Translations under genes and position numbers: made by a program
NCBI RefSeq assembly: GCF_030035675.1
Contig: NC_084482.1
Location: 220,185,943-220,249,942, forward strand
Length of the DNA: 64,000 nucleotides
Direction of reading: 5' to 3'
Origin: Rhineura floridana
Lineage: Eukaryota; Chordata; Lepidosauria; Squamata; Rhineuridae
The notes under the pieces: generated by a model
Told to the model about the DNA's origin: nothing
The model's input: the letters and a program-made list of their open reading frames with translations, nothing else
The model's database searches: none
Shown: in pieces, positions 10,883-22,166 of the stretch
Layout: each line of letters begins with the position of its first letter
How positions within the stretch are numbered: the stretch's first letter is position 1

Positions 10883-13730
10883 GTGAGCAATGGGCAGGGC
10901 AGGAACGTGTTCCCCTCCCCACATCCTCATCCTAGGGGCATAATGTTTCTAATTGGACAAATTGGGGGTAGAGACTTCCAACATAACATTAACCGTGTTC
11001 CGCATTTGCTTCCAAGAATGTTTAGCATGAGGATTAGCGTAAGAAGGCCCTCTTGCTTTTCTGCATTTCCAGCATAAATCAGAAGCGTTCTAAATCATTA
11101 ATATTATCACCAGAGTTTGGTGCTGTTCTGATACCATCTGAAACCATTTTCATGCGATTCGGAAGCCACAATATATTAAGTCCCCCCATAAATAAGTCAG
11201 TTCTTCCTTTTTAAAGCTTCCTTCTATGAGGCTGTGTCCACGCTAGGGTGCTAATGCATACGTGGGTCACTCTTTCCACGTGCACATTTGTGTGGTCTTC
11301 CTCCACAGATGAGAGATGTGTCCCTTCCTCCATACATGAGAGATCTCAGCTTTATGCCTCCAGAATCTACCTTGATGTTTCCTGTCCACACTAGTGGGTG
11401 GTGCTTGGTGGGATGGATTCGCACTGTGTGCTGTTGTCCCTTCCCCGCAATTAGTACTTTGCCACCCACCATAAGTTCTGTAAACCTTGTGTCCATTGTG
11501 GGCATGCACACAGGCAGGTGCTTACCAGTCCATGTGCTTCTTCATATTTATTTTTGAAATAAAATATTTCAATTTACCAGGTTTGCACAAAAGAGCAGTC
11601 CAAAAAAATCATATTCACTAATAGGGAAAAAACATGCGGTTTAAAAATGTACCTCTAGCCCACAGATATTTCTACCAGACTTTAAAAAGCAGGGAAATTG
11701 GGCAGCTATAGTGAATGCACCAGGGGAGCAGGAGGCCTGACCTCCTCTGTGAGATCTTGTACTGGCCTACAAATTTGTCAAAATGCAAACACAATCTGGG
11801 TTGGTCTTTCACAGCCCAATCCACTTCCTGTGTAGCTTGGGAGAATTTGGTGACATGTAGCTCAGTGGCAGAGCATCTCCAGGTAGAGCTGGGAGAGTCT
11901 CCTCCCTGAAACCTTGGAGAGCAGCTGCCGGTCAGTGCAGACAGTATGGAGCTAGGTGGGCCAAGGGTCTGACTCAGTACAAGGCTGCTTCCTATATTTC
12001 AAAGGGCAATTTAAATTTTTAATACAAATGTTTTATGCAAGAGCAGTTTGGCATAAAAGAGCTGTTTTTAAATTGCAAATGTGCCTTTTGCAACAACCAG
12101 TGGAAAAGGCAGGGTGTATCCATTCTTTTCTACTGAAGGAAGCACAGTGGAAGTAGTGGGTATGGCGAGAGACAGTACCCAGTGAAACGTTGCCACCCAT
12201 GCAGAAAAACAAAACAAAAAAGCCCATAAAATGTGCTTTAATATTGTCATAGTTTTGGGGTTGAGATGGATGATTTCTATGAGCCCCCTTCTAGACTCTG
12301 ATTTGAAACCCTGCACCTGGAGTTGGGTCCTGCAGTGAAGAAACCCGCTTTACTGGTCAGATGAATCCCCTTTGTTTGTTTAATACAGTGGCCAGGTGAG
12401 TTAATGGCCCTATCAAGTGTGCATTAACTGGGCCAGGGAGATCCCTTTGTTACTGAAACTCTTCAAGAGAGCCCCCCCTCCTGGGGCCAAGGAGAGGTTT
12501 GTGTTTTGGGTTGAGTCAGAGGAAAGGCTGGGAGCTGGAGGCAGGCAGAGATGCTGGCTCTCTGCACCATGGCTTTGGGGTATCTCCTGCAAGCCTGATG
12601 GAAATGTAAGCTCTTTTCGACTGCTGATGCTTTGAACCCCTCCATCTTAAGCTCAGGTTGGAATGTGTGTAAATAAATAGACCGTATTTCATAAAGACAC
12701 CACCATCTCCGCTGACCTTCTTTCCAAGGAAACCAAACCCTGGGTGAGCACAGGGACCCCTGGAGATCTCTCACTGCTTGTGGATCGAGGTGGTGTGCAA
12801 CAATATTATTCCCACAGATCGGGAGATTACCCAATCAAAAAATAAGATCATTTGACCCATTTGCTGGAGGGTGGGTCAGGTCACGAGGGGGACTTGTTGA
12901 GGGCAGTGGCGGATCAGATCAGATCTCCACCTCCCTTTCGGAGGTGGCGGTGCCAAACGGAGTGGATGGCTGCCCTTCTGAACATGGCAGCATGTGAGAT
13001 GGACCCATGGACTCTGCCCTTTTCATCCTTTGCTGGGTAACTCGGTGCCCCTATATTGGGGTGGGGAGGAGATGTCAAAAGTCAGTGGTAGAACATGTAA
13101 GAGGTCCGAGGTTCAGTCCCTAGTTAGAGAGGGACTCCTTGTCAAGAACCCTCCAGAGCCATTGTCGGTCAGCATAGACAATACCAAGCTAGATGGACCA
13201 ATGGCCTGACCAGGCAGAAGGCCGCTTCCTACATTCTGACCTTCCAACCAATATAAGTTCTCTCATCTAGAAGGTGTGGGGAGCATTCACAGAGGCCTGC
13301 TCTGCAAAACATGGACCAGCCTTTGGAGGCGAGGAGTGGGCCTGACCCTGCTGTGGTCCTGATGAGTCTCTCTTTTGCAGGCTTTCACACTTGGCAGTTG
13401 GCGTGTGGCTGCGAGATCCACGAAGACGGCCGGAGAGAAGGTTATTGCCAGTACGGCTACGACGGGAAGGACTTCCTCAGCTTCGACAAGGAGACGCTCA
13501 CCCGGACGGCAGCAGATGTGCCGGCCCAGTTTACCAAGCGGAAGTGGGAGGTTGACGTGGGTTGGTCTCGTCATTTGAAGTTCTACCTGGAGGAGGAGTG
13601 CCCTGATTGGCTGCCGAAACTCTTGGAGTGTGAAAAGGAGGAGCTGCAGAGGAAAGGTGAGGGGTTAGTTCTTGCATGCTTAACTCTCATCTCCCTCTAA
13701 CCCCTCCAGCAGTTGTTGGATTCCAACTCC

Positions 13731-13767
<37 letters not shown>

Positions 13768-16700
13768 TCCTTTAGATACTGCTTAACTGCTGAATTGCTT
13801 CTAAGCAGTTTATCACTATAATATCAACTATAAACCCCACATATAATTAAAATACAGCATGTTGGCAACCCTAGGTCTACACTGACTGGGACTCAGTGTT
13901 CCCAGCCCTGCGTGAGGATGCTGAGGATCGAGCTTCCTGCACGCAAGAGGAGCAATTATAAGCATCGGAGACCCTGGAGTGAAGAACAAGCTTTGGTCCT
14001 CCTTGCAAAGTGAACTCCCCTTTAGAGAGATCTGAACCCAGTTGTGCAGATGCAACAATGCCAGTTGCTGCTGACTGAGGCACAATTTCAGCGCAACAAG
14101 ATGCTGGAGGAGCCTGGGGGCCCCTAAGCCTCTCTTTCTGGCCCTCAGGACTCTCCCTGCTCCCCTACTTCATATCCCCCTTGAGTATGTCCGTCTGGCT
14201 GGAATGTGCCCTTGAAACTCTGATAATGTCTCTCTTCTAAATACCCATTTGTGGGTGTACAGGAAGTACAAAGATAAAATTGGAGTTTGTGGCTCCGCCC
14301 ACTTCCACCTCTGCCCCGCCCGTCTCTGGCTTGTGGCCATGGAAGGTTGCCCCGAAGAGAATGTGGCCCTCAGGCTGAAAGGGGCTACCTGTATGATATT
14401 GACAGCTGGCCTTCCTCCCATCAGCATCTGGGGTGGGGGAGGGTGTTCGTCAGGTGGTCTCCCATCCAGGCAATGACCAGACCCACATTTGCAACATCAG
14501 GCCCTGCTTTAGGATTTCCAGCCTCCAACCTGGATGTTGGGATTCGTTAGCTGCAGAGGCTCCCTTCCTAACATTAAAGGGGAGCACCCACCCTGCCAGC
14601 CACTGGAAAAGTGCTCATATTATGCATTTTAATGCCAACATTGCCATTTTTACAGACCCTCCAACGGTGAAAGTTACACTCATGGCAGGTCATGATGGGC
14701 TGGAAACTCTCATCTGCCAGGCCTACGGCTTCTACCCCAAGGAGATCGACACCACCTGGAGGAAGGACAGGAAGGTCTTGGAGCAGGAGACCTTCCGCAG
14801 GGATGTGGCACCCAACTCAGACGGGACGTACTACGCCTGGCTCAGCATCCGGATAGACCCCGAGGACAAGGACCACTACTGGTGCCACATAGAGCATGAT
14901 GGTCTTCTGGAGCCTCTAGATGTGGCTTTCAGGGAGCCTGGTGAGAGGCTGGGGGGGACAGAGGGCTGGCTGGCTAGCTGGGAGAGTGGCATGCATGTGG
15001 CAGTTCTTCAGGGAGAATTTTCATCCAGGGAGGAAAGAGAGACTCCAGGAAGAGACCCTGCAGCAGCAGCATCGGTTACAGTGACGACACCCAATAGGGA
15101 ACGGGTTGTGTTTTAGGATGCAGAGCGGGTGAAAAGTTGGAGGAGGGGGACACCAAAACTATTGGGGTGGGAAACGTTACTTCTGGAAGGGACAGCAGAT
15201 CCACTTTATGGTGCCCCAGTTTATAGCTCTGGTATGAGTATACCAGAAAATATTTTGTAAAAGTTGTACGAGCAGTTAATCAACAGAATGAAAAATACAC
15301 TTGAACACAAAGAAAATCAATGTTTGAGGGTCACTCAAGGCCTTTTTATGTAGGGATATTTTCAAGCGCCGCTACAGGCCTGCGATGCCAGGCTCTGGAG
15401 ATCCTTCTTTAAGAGAATACTCTGTGGTATTGGGGCCAGTGCAGAGCAGGCCCTGCTTTGCCCTGTCATCTCATTCCTTCGGCCATGGAAAGAGTCAAGC
15501 CCCCTCCCCAAACTCCAGGTCTACCCACTGAGAAACATGGTATGTCTCTGGTCAGAGAGGCTACATCTTCCTCCAGAGAAAGACTGGAGTTGTGTACATG
15601 CCATGCATTTGAAACACTTTCTCCCCCACACAAAAAAGAGTCCTGAGAACTGTAGTTTACCCTTCACAGAGCTATCATTTCCAGCACCCTTAAAAAATTG
15701 AAGTTCCCAAGATTATTGGGGAGGAACATGTTTTACATGTATAATGTATATGTAGCCTCAGTCTTTGGAGACTGCAGGTCTCTCCTTTGAGAAAAGCGAT
15801 GGGTTTGAGTGAAGCCAGTCATAGAATCATAGCGTTGTAGAGTTGGAAGGGGCCTATGACACCATTGAGTCCAACCCCTGCTCAATGCAGGAATCCAAAT
15901 TAAAGAATTCCCAACAGATGACTGACCAGCTATCTCTTGAATGACCCCAGTGTTGGAGAGCCCACCACCTCTCGAGGTCATTGATTGCATTGTCAGACCC
16001 CTCTAACAGTTAGGAAGTTTTTCCTGATGTGCACTTGAAATCTGTCTTCCTGCAACATGAGCCCATTATTCGATGTCCTGCACTCTCAGATGATAGAGAA
16101 GAGATCCTGGCCCTCCTCTATGTGACAACCTTTCAAGTACTTGAGGACTGCTATCATATCTCCAGTCTTCAGTTCCCAAGGCTAAAGATGCCCAGTTCTT
16201 TCAGTCTTTCCTCATGGGGCTTTGCTTCCACTCTCCTGATCATCCTTGTTGCCCTCCTCTGAACTCATTCCAGTTTGTCTGCATCCTTCTTAAAGTGTGG
16301 TGTCCAGAACTGAACGTAGTAATCAAGATGAGTCCTAACCAGTGACGAATAGAGGGGAACAAATTCTTGACATGATTTGTAAACTATACTTCTGTTAATG
16401 CTGCCTAAAATAGCATTTGCCTTTTTTGCAGCCACATTGCACTGTTGGCTCATATTCAGCTTGTGATCAACTACAATCCCAAGATCCTTCTCATATGTAG
16501 ACTTGCTGAGCCAAGTATCTCCCATCTTATAACTCTGCATTTGGTTTATTTTTCCTAGGTGTAGAACTTTGCACATATCCCGCTTAAATTTCATGCTGTT
16601 GTTTTCAGTCCAATGTTCCAGCTTATCAAGATCCCTTTAAATTTTGTTTCTGTCTTCCAGGATATTAGCTATCCCTCCCAATATAGTATCATTTGCAAAT

Positions 16701-19700
16701 TTCATAAGCATTTTGAGCACCTCCTTATCCACGTCATTAATAAAAATGTTGAATAGCACTAGCTTTGGGGCAAGCCCTATGGAACCCTGCTCATTACTGC
16801 CCCCCCCAGTTTGAAAAGGAATCATTGATAAGCACTCTTTGAGTATGATTCTGTAACCAACTGTGAATCCACCTGATAGTTGTTCCATTCAGCCCACATT
16901 TAGCTAATTTAAGAACATAAGAAGAGCCTGCTGGATCAGGCCAGTGGCCCATCTAGTCCAGCATCCTGTTCTCACAGTGGCCAACCAGGTGCCTGGGGGA
17001 AGCCCGCAAGCAGGACCCGAGTGAAAGAACACTCTCCCCTCCTGAGGCTTCCGGCAACTGGTTTTCAGAAGCATGCTGCCTCTGACTAGGGTGGCAGAGC
17101 ACAGCCATCATGGCTAGTAGCCATTGATAGCCCTGTCCTCCATGAATTTGTCTAATCTTCTTTTAAAGCCATCCAAGCTGGTGGCCATTACTGCATCTTG
17201 TGGGAGCAAATTCCATAGTTTGACTATGCGCTGAGTAAAGAAGTACTTCCTTTTGTCTGTCCTGAATCTTCCAACATTCAGCTTCTTTGAATGTCCACGA
17301 GTTCTAGTATTATGAGAGAGGGAGAAGAACTTTTCTCTATCCACTTTCTCAATGCCATGCATAATTTTATACACTTCTATCATGTCTCCTCTGACCCGCC
17401 TTTTCTCTAAACTAAAAAGCCCCAAATGCTGCAACCTTTCCTCATAAGGGAGTCGCTCCATCCCCTTGATCATTCTGGTTGCCCTCTTCTGAACCTTTTC
17501 CAAGTTGAAAAGTACAGGTCCCAATACCGATCCTTGAGGGACTCCACTTTCTACAGCCCTCCATTGGGAGAACTGTCCGTTTATTCCTACTCTCTGCTTT
17601 CTGCTAATCAGAATATGATGGGGCACTTTGTCAAAAGCTTTGCTGAAGTCGAGATATATTATGTGCACAGCATTCCCACAGTCTACCTCTGTACTCAATC
17701 AAAACATGAGATAAGATTAGTCTGGCAGGATTTGTTCTTGATAAATCCATGTTGGCTTCTAGTAATCACTGCATTGTTTTCAAGGTGCTTACAGATTGTC
17801 TGCTTTATAATCTGCTCCAGAATTTTCCCAGGGATCGATGTCAGATTGACTGGTCTGTAGTTCCCAGGTTCCTCCTTTTTCCCCTTTATGAAGATAGGTG
17901 CAACATTAGCCCTTCTCCAATCATCCAACATTTCACCAGTCCTCCACGATTTCATAAAGATAATAGACAGTAGTTCTGAGAGTTCTTCAGCTATGTACCT
18001 GAAGGAAGCAATTTGTTGCTTTTTGCATCTCTCGCTAACCTCAGCTCATCCTCAGCTTTAGCCTTCCTGATGCCATCCCTGCAATTCCGTGCTACCTGCC
18101 TGTACTCTGTGGCCTGGTCTTCCTTCCACTTCCTGTATGTGTCCTTTTTTGTTTTCAGGTCATCTCTAAGCTTTCTGTGAAGCCACATTGGCTTCTTCTA
18201 CTGTCTTCCCCCTTTTTTCTTTGATGAAGTGTTTGCCATTGTGCCTTTAGAATGTCCACCTTTAGAAACTCCCCCCCATCTTGGACTCTTTTTCTTGTTA
18301 GGGTCACCTGCCACGGAACCTTCCTTACCATTGTTCTGAGTTTATTAAAATGGGCTTTCCTGAAGTCCAGGTTATGTGTATCATGACTCTCGGCTTTTTC
18401 TCCTTTAAAATCAGTCCCCCACTGCCGCTTTGTGGTAGCTGGTGTGAGTGTCTGGGTGGGGGGCACAGAAGTTTTCTAACATAGCAATTTTTGTGGGGCT
18501 AAATATGTTCTTGTTTGTTTTTATTTTCTTCCTCTCTGTATCTCAATACAATAATGAAAATAAGAATCACGAAAGCATGTGAATATCATTAAGATCAATG
18601 ACAAAAAGTGTCTGCAGGGAGGCAGGGTCTCCAAGCAGCGAGCAGAGTGTTCCCTGAATGTCTGGTGATGTCATTTGGTGTGAGAGGCCGAGTCTTTATG
18701 ATGTCACAGAGTGGGTTTGAGTTGGAGTTCCAGTTGATTTGCTTTGAGTGTTGTGAGTGCTTTAAGTGAAGGTAGCGTGAGCTGTGTGTGTGTGTAGATG
18801 GGTGTAGATGGGTGGTGAGGGGTGGTTGAGCCGTTAAAGGGAGGCATGTGTGGTAGGAAGAGGGAGCTCTTCCCCCATGGGAAGAGACAACCACCCTCCC
18901 CACACTCCCTCTACAGGGATATTTGGGGCCTCTTTACTCTGTTATGGGGTGTCTGTTCTGGTTATCCACCTGATTTTCTCAAGGATGCATACAGGCCTTC
19001 CTTATAAAAGGGGAATATTCGTTGTGGGTTCCTAGTAATCATTTTACTCTTTCCCATATTTCAGCCTTAAAGAGATCCCATCTGAGGAGCATCTTGGGGG
19101 TTGTGCCTGCTGTCGTGATACTGCTGGTATTATCTGGGATCATTGTGTACATCAGTAAGTATAAACTGTGAATGCATTGGGGAGGGCGACAGATCATACT
19201 GTTGTAGGATGTACCTGGGATTTGCTGGCTGATCCCCCCCCCCAAATTAGGGGGTATCCCACTAACTCCTCCCCTGGATGTGCCCAGAAACACTCTGTGA
19301 GTGTCATTTTTGTACCAAGACTAAAGGGATGTAGAAAGTGATGGTAAATGCATCCCCACAAAGACTCCCTTCCTGCAAGATAAACTTCCCATATTTTTTT
19401 CGGGGGGGGGCAGGGAATCTTGTTTCCTGGAGGCTGATAAAAACAAAGGCTGATGAAGCCTCTGCTGGGGAAGGTTTAATGTTTTTGACCCCTCCCTGAG
19501 GCCAAGGGGGCTGGGATTGGGTTGAGGGGTCTCCTTGGAGGTCATTTCCACTTCCAATGCTCTGCTTCTGCCTGGGCAGGAAAACAGCAACGTGGAGGCT
19601 GCACAGGAACTTCAGGTGAGTGACCACCTTTTGGAAATGGTTGGTTCTCCTGCACAGCACAGCTCTCTGAGGTGGGCAGAGGGGGGGCTGTGCCCAGGCA

Positions 19701-20529
19701 GGCTGTCCCTGAAGCTGCTGCAGAGGAATTGTGCCAACTCGCTCTTCCCACCTGACATGTTCTGGGAAAGGGGAGTCTTTGCAGCACATGCAGCCAGCCT
19801 GCTCCTCATGTCTGTGCAGAGACTCCTGTAGCCCAAACCATAAATGCACAGGAGCCAGGCTGGGATGGGCTCTGAGAAGCAGCACTGGGGAGGCGAAGGG
19901 AGAGGAGAGAGAGATTTTGCTGCAGGATGACTATATTTTATATTTTTCAGTGTCGTGTATTTCGGTTTTTGTATTTTGTGAACTGCTCGGAAACCTGTTC
20001 TGAGCATGTTAAAAGTTAACAAATAAGAATGGTGGCTGGCTGCTTTCACCATATGAAAGCCGCATTTAGGGGTCGGGGAGGGAGATCTCTGCCTTCCTGG
20101 GTGTTTCCTTGCATTGTGCCCATTTGATCCATCCTTCTTTCATCTCCTCTGGACTCTTCTTCCTCTGTTCCCCTTGGCTGCAGTTTCAGGGTCTTCCTGA
20201 AGGCCATATTGAGGCGGACAGGAAGGGATTTTTCTGTGGCGCTCTGCTCCTTGACTCGAGTCCCTTACTCATTTGGGGCTGTTTCCTCCACAGGCTCCTC
20301 TCTGTCTCACATTTTCTTCTTCCTTGTTCGTAGCATCCTTTGATCCAGGATGTGGGGCTTAAACCTTCATGGGCCGATGGATGTTTATGGGACCCGACCT
20401 CACAACAGGGGGCTGGACTAGATGGCCTCTCAGATCCTTCCAGTTGACTCTTAAGGACCTCACACTGACCATTATCTTTTGTTTTTTGTTTCTGTAGCAA
20501 AATATTCTGTTGGAGCGCCGGAGGACTAA
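10607..20529 (+). CDS. MHC class I-like cassette 2 with TM and cytoplasmic exons
   Basis: Exons are 10607-10882 (alpha1), 13381-13656 (alpha2), 14656-14940 (alpha3), 19065-19154 (TM), 19580-19615 (cytoplasmic) and a candidate last coding exon 20498-20529. All internal junctions are phase 1. No hydrophobic leader exon is seen between cassette 1 alpha3 and this alpha1; that interval is CR1 plus about 470 bp copied from upstream of cassette 1. Groove residues are G7, F59, H84, K146, Y159 and L171, with extra cysteines 99, 114 and 174, which suggests a non-classical class I chain. The open frame through all six exons argues it is not obviously dead. How translation starts is the open question: an upstream leader shared through cassette 1 is one possibility. 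Confidence 0.75.
10976..11140 (-). mobile_element. Copia leader remnant in cassette 2
   Basis: This matches the leader and primer-binding-site stretch of the copia element in cassette 1 (about 4545-4706), including tggtatcagaac on the minus strand. The rest of the element is absent here. It is a fossil fragment that shows the element predates the duplication. Confidence 0.7.
11853..11995 (+). mobile_element. tRNA-derived SINE, family 1
   Basis: This is the same insertion as 5635-5830 in cassette 1, with a shorter centre. It retains tagctcagtggcagagcatc and gggtctgactcagtacaagg. Confidence 0.75.
11996..13080 (+). other. Class I intron 2, cassette 2, no gene
   Basis: This is homologous to 5830-7210 of cassette 1 but without the solo LTR. 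No recognisable coding sequence is seen. Confidence 0.55.
13083..13240 (+). mobile_element. tRNA-derived SINE, family 1
   Basis: The B box gaggttcagtccctagtt and the body tcggtcagcatagacaatac are present. It is the uninterrupted form of the SINE at 7215-7432. Confidence 0.75.
13381..13656 (+). CDS. MHC class I alpha2 exon, cassette 2
   Basis: 276 bp, ttgcag before and gtgag after, phase 1-1. Compared with cassette 1 it has R for W just before TAADV, K for N at 146 (restoring the conserved K), G for T in the helix, and E for G after C174. Cysteines 99, 101, 114, 164 and 174 are all present, as are W147 and Y159. Confidence 0.93.
13733..13768. repeat. (ATT)n microsatellite
   Basis: About 12 ATT units, at the position matching the longer array at 7915-7981. 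Confidence 0.95.
14656..14940 (+). CDS. MHC class I alpha3 (Ig C1) exon, cassette 2
   Basis: 285 bp, phase 1-1. It starts DPPTVKV and ends AFREPG. Both Ig cysteines and GFYPKEI are kept. Relative to cassette 1, nine of the changed codons alter the amino acid and few are silent, so constraint here may be relaxed or diversifying. Confidence 0.93.
15125..15820 (+). other. Intron 4 of cassette 2, unannotated
   Basis: No gene or recognised repeat is seen apart from short generic repeat-like pieces. The downstream part of the intron is CR1. Confidence 0.4.
15822..16911 (-). mobile_element. CR1 LINE, ORF2 fragment
   Basis: The plus-strand left edge (atagaatcatagcgttgtag) is the reversed CR1 3' end. 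The minus-strand coding includes LFNIFINDVD and FANDT (degenerate RT YADD region) and the C-terminal domain. The frame is broken by several stops, so the copy is inactive. Confidence 0.85.
16912..18470 (-). mobile_element. CR1 LINE, longer 5'-truncated copy
   Basis: On the minus strand, from right to left, there is the region between endonuclease and RT (LDFRKAHFNKLR, then RKLRDDLKTKKDTYRKW), RT blocks (WRRANVAPIFIKGKKEEPGN, YRPVNLTSIPGKILEQII, QHGF, VHIIYLDFSKAFDKVPHHIL, PQGSVLGPVLFN), and the C-terminus ending DRAINGY. The RT core is internally deleted, so it is inactive. The subfamily is the same as the 3' end at 1304-1669. Confidence 0.9.
18471..19064 (+). other. Intron 4 of cassette 2, right part
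   Basis: Moderately GC-rich with a short TG repeat (about 18,780). No recognised gene. It ends in the acceptor of the TM exon (ttcccatatttcag). Confidence 0.4.
19065..19154 (+). CDS. MHC class I connecting/transmembrane exon
   Basis: 90 bp, phase 1-1. It encodes a short basic connector (ALKRSHLRS) and then a hydrophobic run from ILGVVPAVVILL to SGIIVYI, one membrane span, followed by gtaagt. It is homologous to the gene 3 TM exon at 40378. It is the only TM exon for the two cassettes upstream. Confidence 0.85.
19580..19615 (+). CDS. MHC class I cytoplasmic exon (candidate)
   Basis: 36 bp after tgggcag and before gtgagt, phase 1-1. Joined to the TM exon it reads RKQQRGGCTGTS, a basic post-membrane tail. 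Its size and phase fit class I exon 6 (33 bp in gene 3). Confidence 0.65.
20498..20529 (+). CDS. Candidate last coding exon of cassette 2
   Basis: It follows a T-rich acceptor (ttgtttctgtag). In phase 1 it reads AKYSVGAPED then TAA. An alternative acceptor at 20,184 would give VSGSS then a stop. Both are possible, and only transcripts can decide. Confidence 0.4.
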
Positions 20530-20603
20530 GTGGTGTGCTGGACAGTTTGTCCTGAATCATCCGTGCCCCTTCAGAACTTCTGCTAGCCCATAATATCGTT
20601 CCA

Positions 20604-21190
20604 TAGGACCATAGGGAGCTGCCTTATACCTACTTATACCTATATCTGGAGGAACACCTCCAGAATCACCGATTGTGCCGCCTGACGAGATCAGCCTCGC
20701 AAGACCTTCTCTCGGTCCCACTGGTGAGAACAGCTAGGCTGGTATGGACCAGAGAGAGGGCATTTTCTGTTGTGGCCCCCACCCTCTGGAACTCTCTCCC
20801 TTTCGATCTCAGACATGCTCCCTCCCTGTCCAGCTATCGCCGAGCCTTGAAGACCTGGCTGTTCAGGCAGGCCTACAAGATTGGGACAGATTAACTTATG
20901 TTCGGAATTAATGAATGGTTTTTTAGCTTAAAATTTGATTATGTTGATGTATATGGATTGTTTTTATTCTTGTTGTTCGTCGCCTAGAGTGTCCCTAACC
21001 CAGACAGATAGGCGGCTGAAAAATAAAATTTATTATTATTATTATTATTATTACTACTTAGACCCTTGGTCCATCTAACTCAGTGCTGTCTACACTGACT
21101 GGCAGCTTGGCCTGGAGATGCTGAGGATTTGACCTGGGACTTTCTGCAAGGAAAACAGTCTGTCCACCGCTGAGCTATGGCCCTTCAAAG
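20604..21190 (-). mobile_element. tRNA-derived SINE, family 1, split by an L2 LINE 3' end
   Basis: The minus-strand SINE (20,604-20,648 and about 21,055-21,190) contains an L2 3' end in + orientation (about 20,650-21,054). The L2 translation has LWNSLPFDLRHAPSLSSYRR and LKTWLFRQAY, the L2 ORF2 C-terminus, then the hairpin cctagagtgtccc ... ataggcggctg and (ATT)n. Flanks show a near-duplicate ctacttatac/ctacttagac. Confidence 0.75.
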
Positions 21191-21613
21191 TTTGAACACG
21201 TAGAGAAATATTGAAGGTAGATGGAATGGTGAAGGCCCATTATGGTTTGCAAACTTCCAAATGAGAACTTTTGGGACACTGGTGCAAACACAGTGTTTTC
21301 TAGTCACACTTGAGGGGAAGCATCAATCATGCAGTTTCCTAAAGACCACGCCCACTAATTTAACATTTCCACTCCCTCTGGTTACCTGGCAACTGAGAGT
21401 GCTCAGTTTGTTCTACCAGTAAGTTTCATTTTAAAAAACTCCGGAAGTGCAATTATTTGTATTTTCACTGGTACAGTACAGGTGAAATAGAAATCTTTGT
21501 TTCAGCACTGATGCTTTTGTGCACATGCAAGTAGCGCCTGACACACAGTAAACCCCTCTGTAGATGAGCCCGAAGTGCCACTTCTACAAGTGCCTTATAA
21601 TGTTTGTTCTGCG

Positions 21614-21729
21614 CAGAGCTTGGAAAAATTACTTTTTTGAACTACAACTCCCATCAGCCCCAGACAGCATGACCACTGGATTGGGCTGATGGGAGTTGTA
21701 GTTCAAAAAAGTAACTTTTCCAAGCTCTG
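21614..21729. mobile_element. Fold-back MITE (CAGAGCTTGG family)
   Basis: 116 bp that is almost entirely an inverted repeat: CAGAGCTTGGAAAAATTACT at one end and AGTAACTTTTCCAAGCTCTG at the other. CAG...CTG ends suggest hAT. Related copies are 29393-29508 and the half copy at 49983. Confidence 0.75.
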
Positions 21730-21739
21730 GTCCGCGCTT

Positions 21740-22165
21740 GCCATGAATCACTCTTTTAGCGTGGCAGCACCTCTTCCTCTGGAACTTCTTTCCTATTTAA
21801 TATTAGGCCAGCAGCCTTCTCTGTACTGTTTTCCCTGTTGTGTTCAGGCAAGCCTACTTAGACATGCACTTCCGTTATGTGTGTTTGTTCTTAAACTTTG
21901 CTGATTTGTTAATTTTATTATGTCTGTTTGTAGACAATTGTAGCTTGGTTAACCTCAAGCATGGATTCTTTAATGTGCTTTATGTGTGGCTGCCCCTGAG
22001 GCTGGTCTGGAGGTTGCAGCTGGTGCAGAACGTGGTAAGCTAGGTTACTTGTGGGGCAAACTACTGCCAGCATCTAACACCTTCCTTGCAGGGTTTGCAC
22101 TGGCTGCCGATCTGCTACCAGGCCAAGTTCAAGGTTTTGCTGCTAACATGTATGGGCCTATATTG
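21740..22165 (+). mobile_element. Diverged L2 LINE fragments
   Basis: Traces of the L2 C-terminus (PLPLELLSYLI) and of the upstream GLHWLPICYQAKFKVLLLT motif on the + strand, in the reverse of the normal order, so at least two pieces. They are heavily decayed. Confidence 0.6.
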
Positions 22166-22166
22166 C

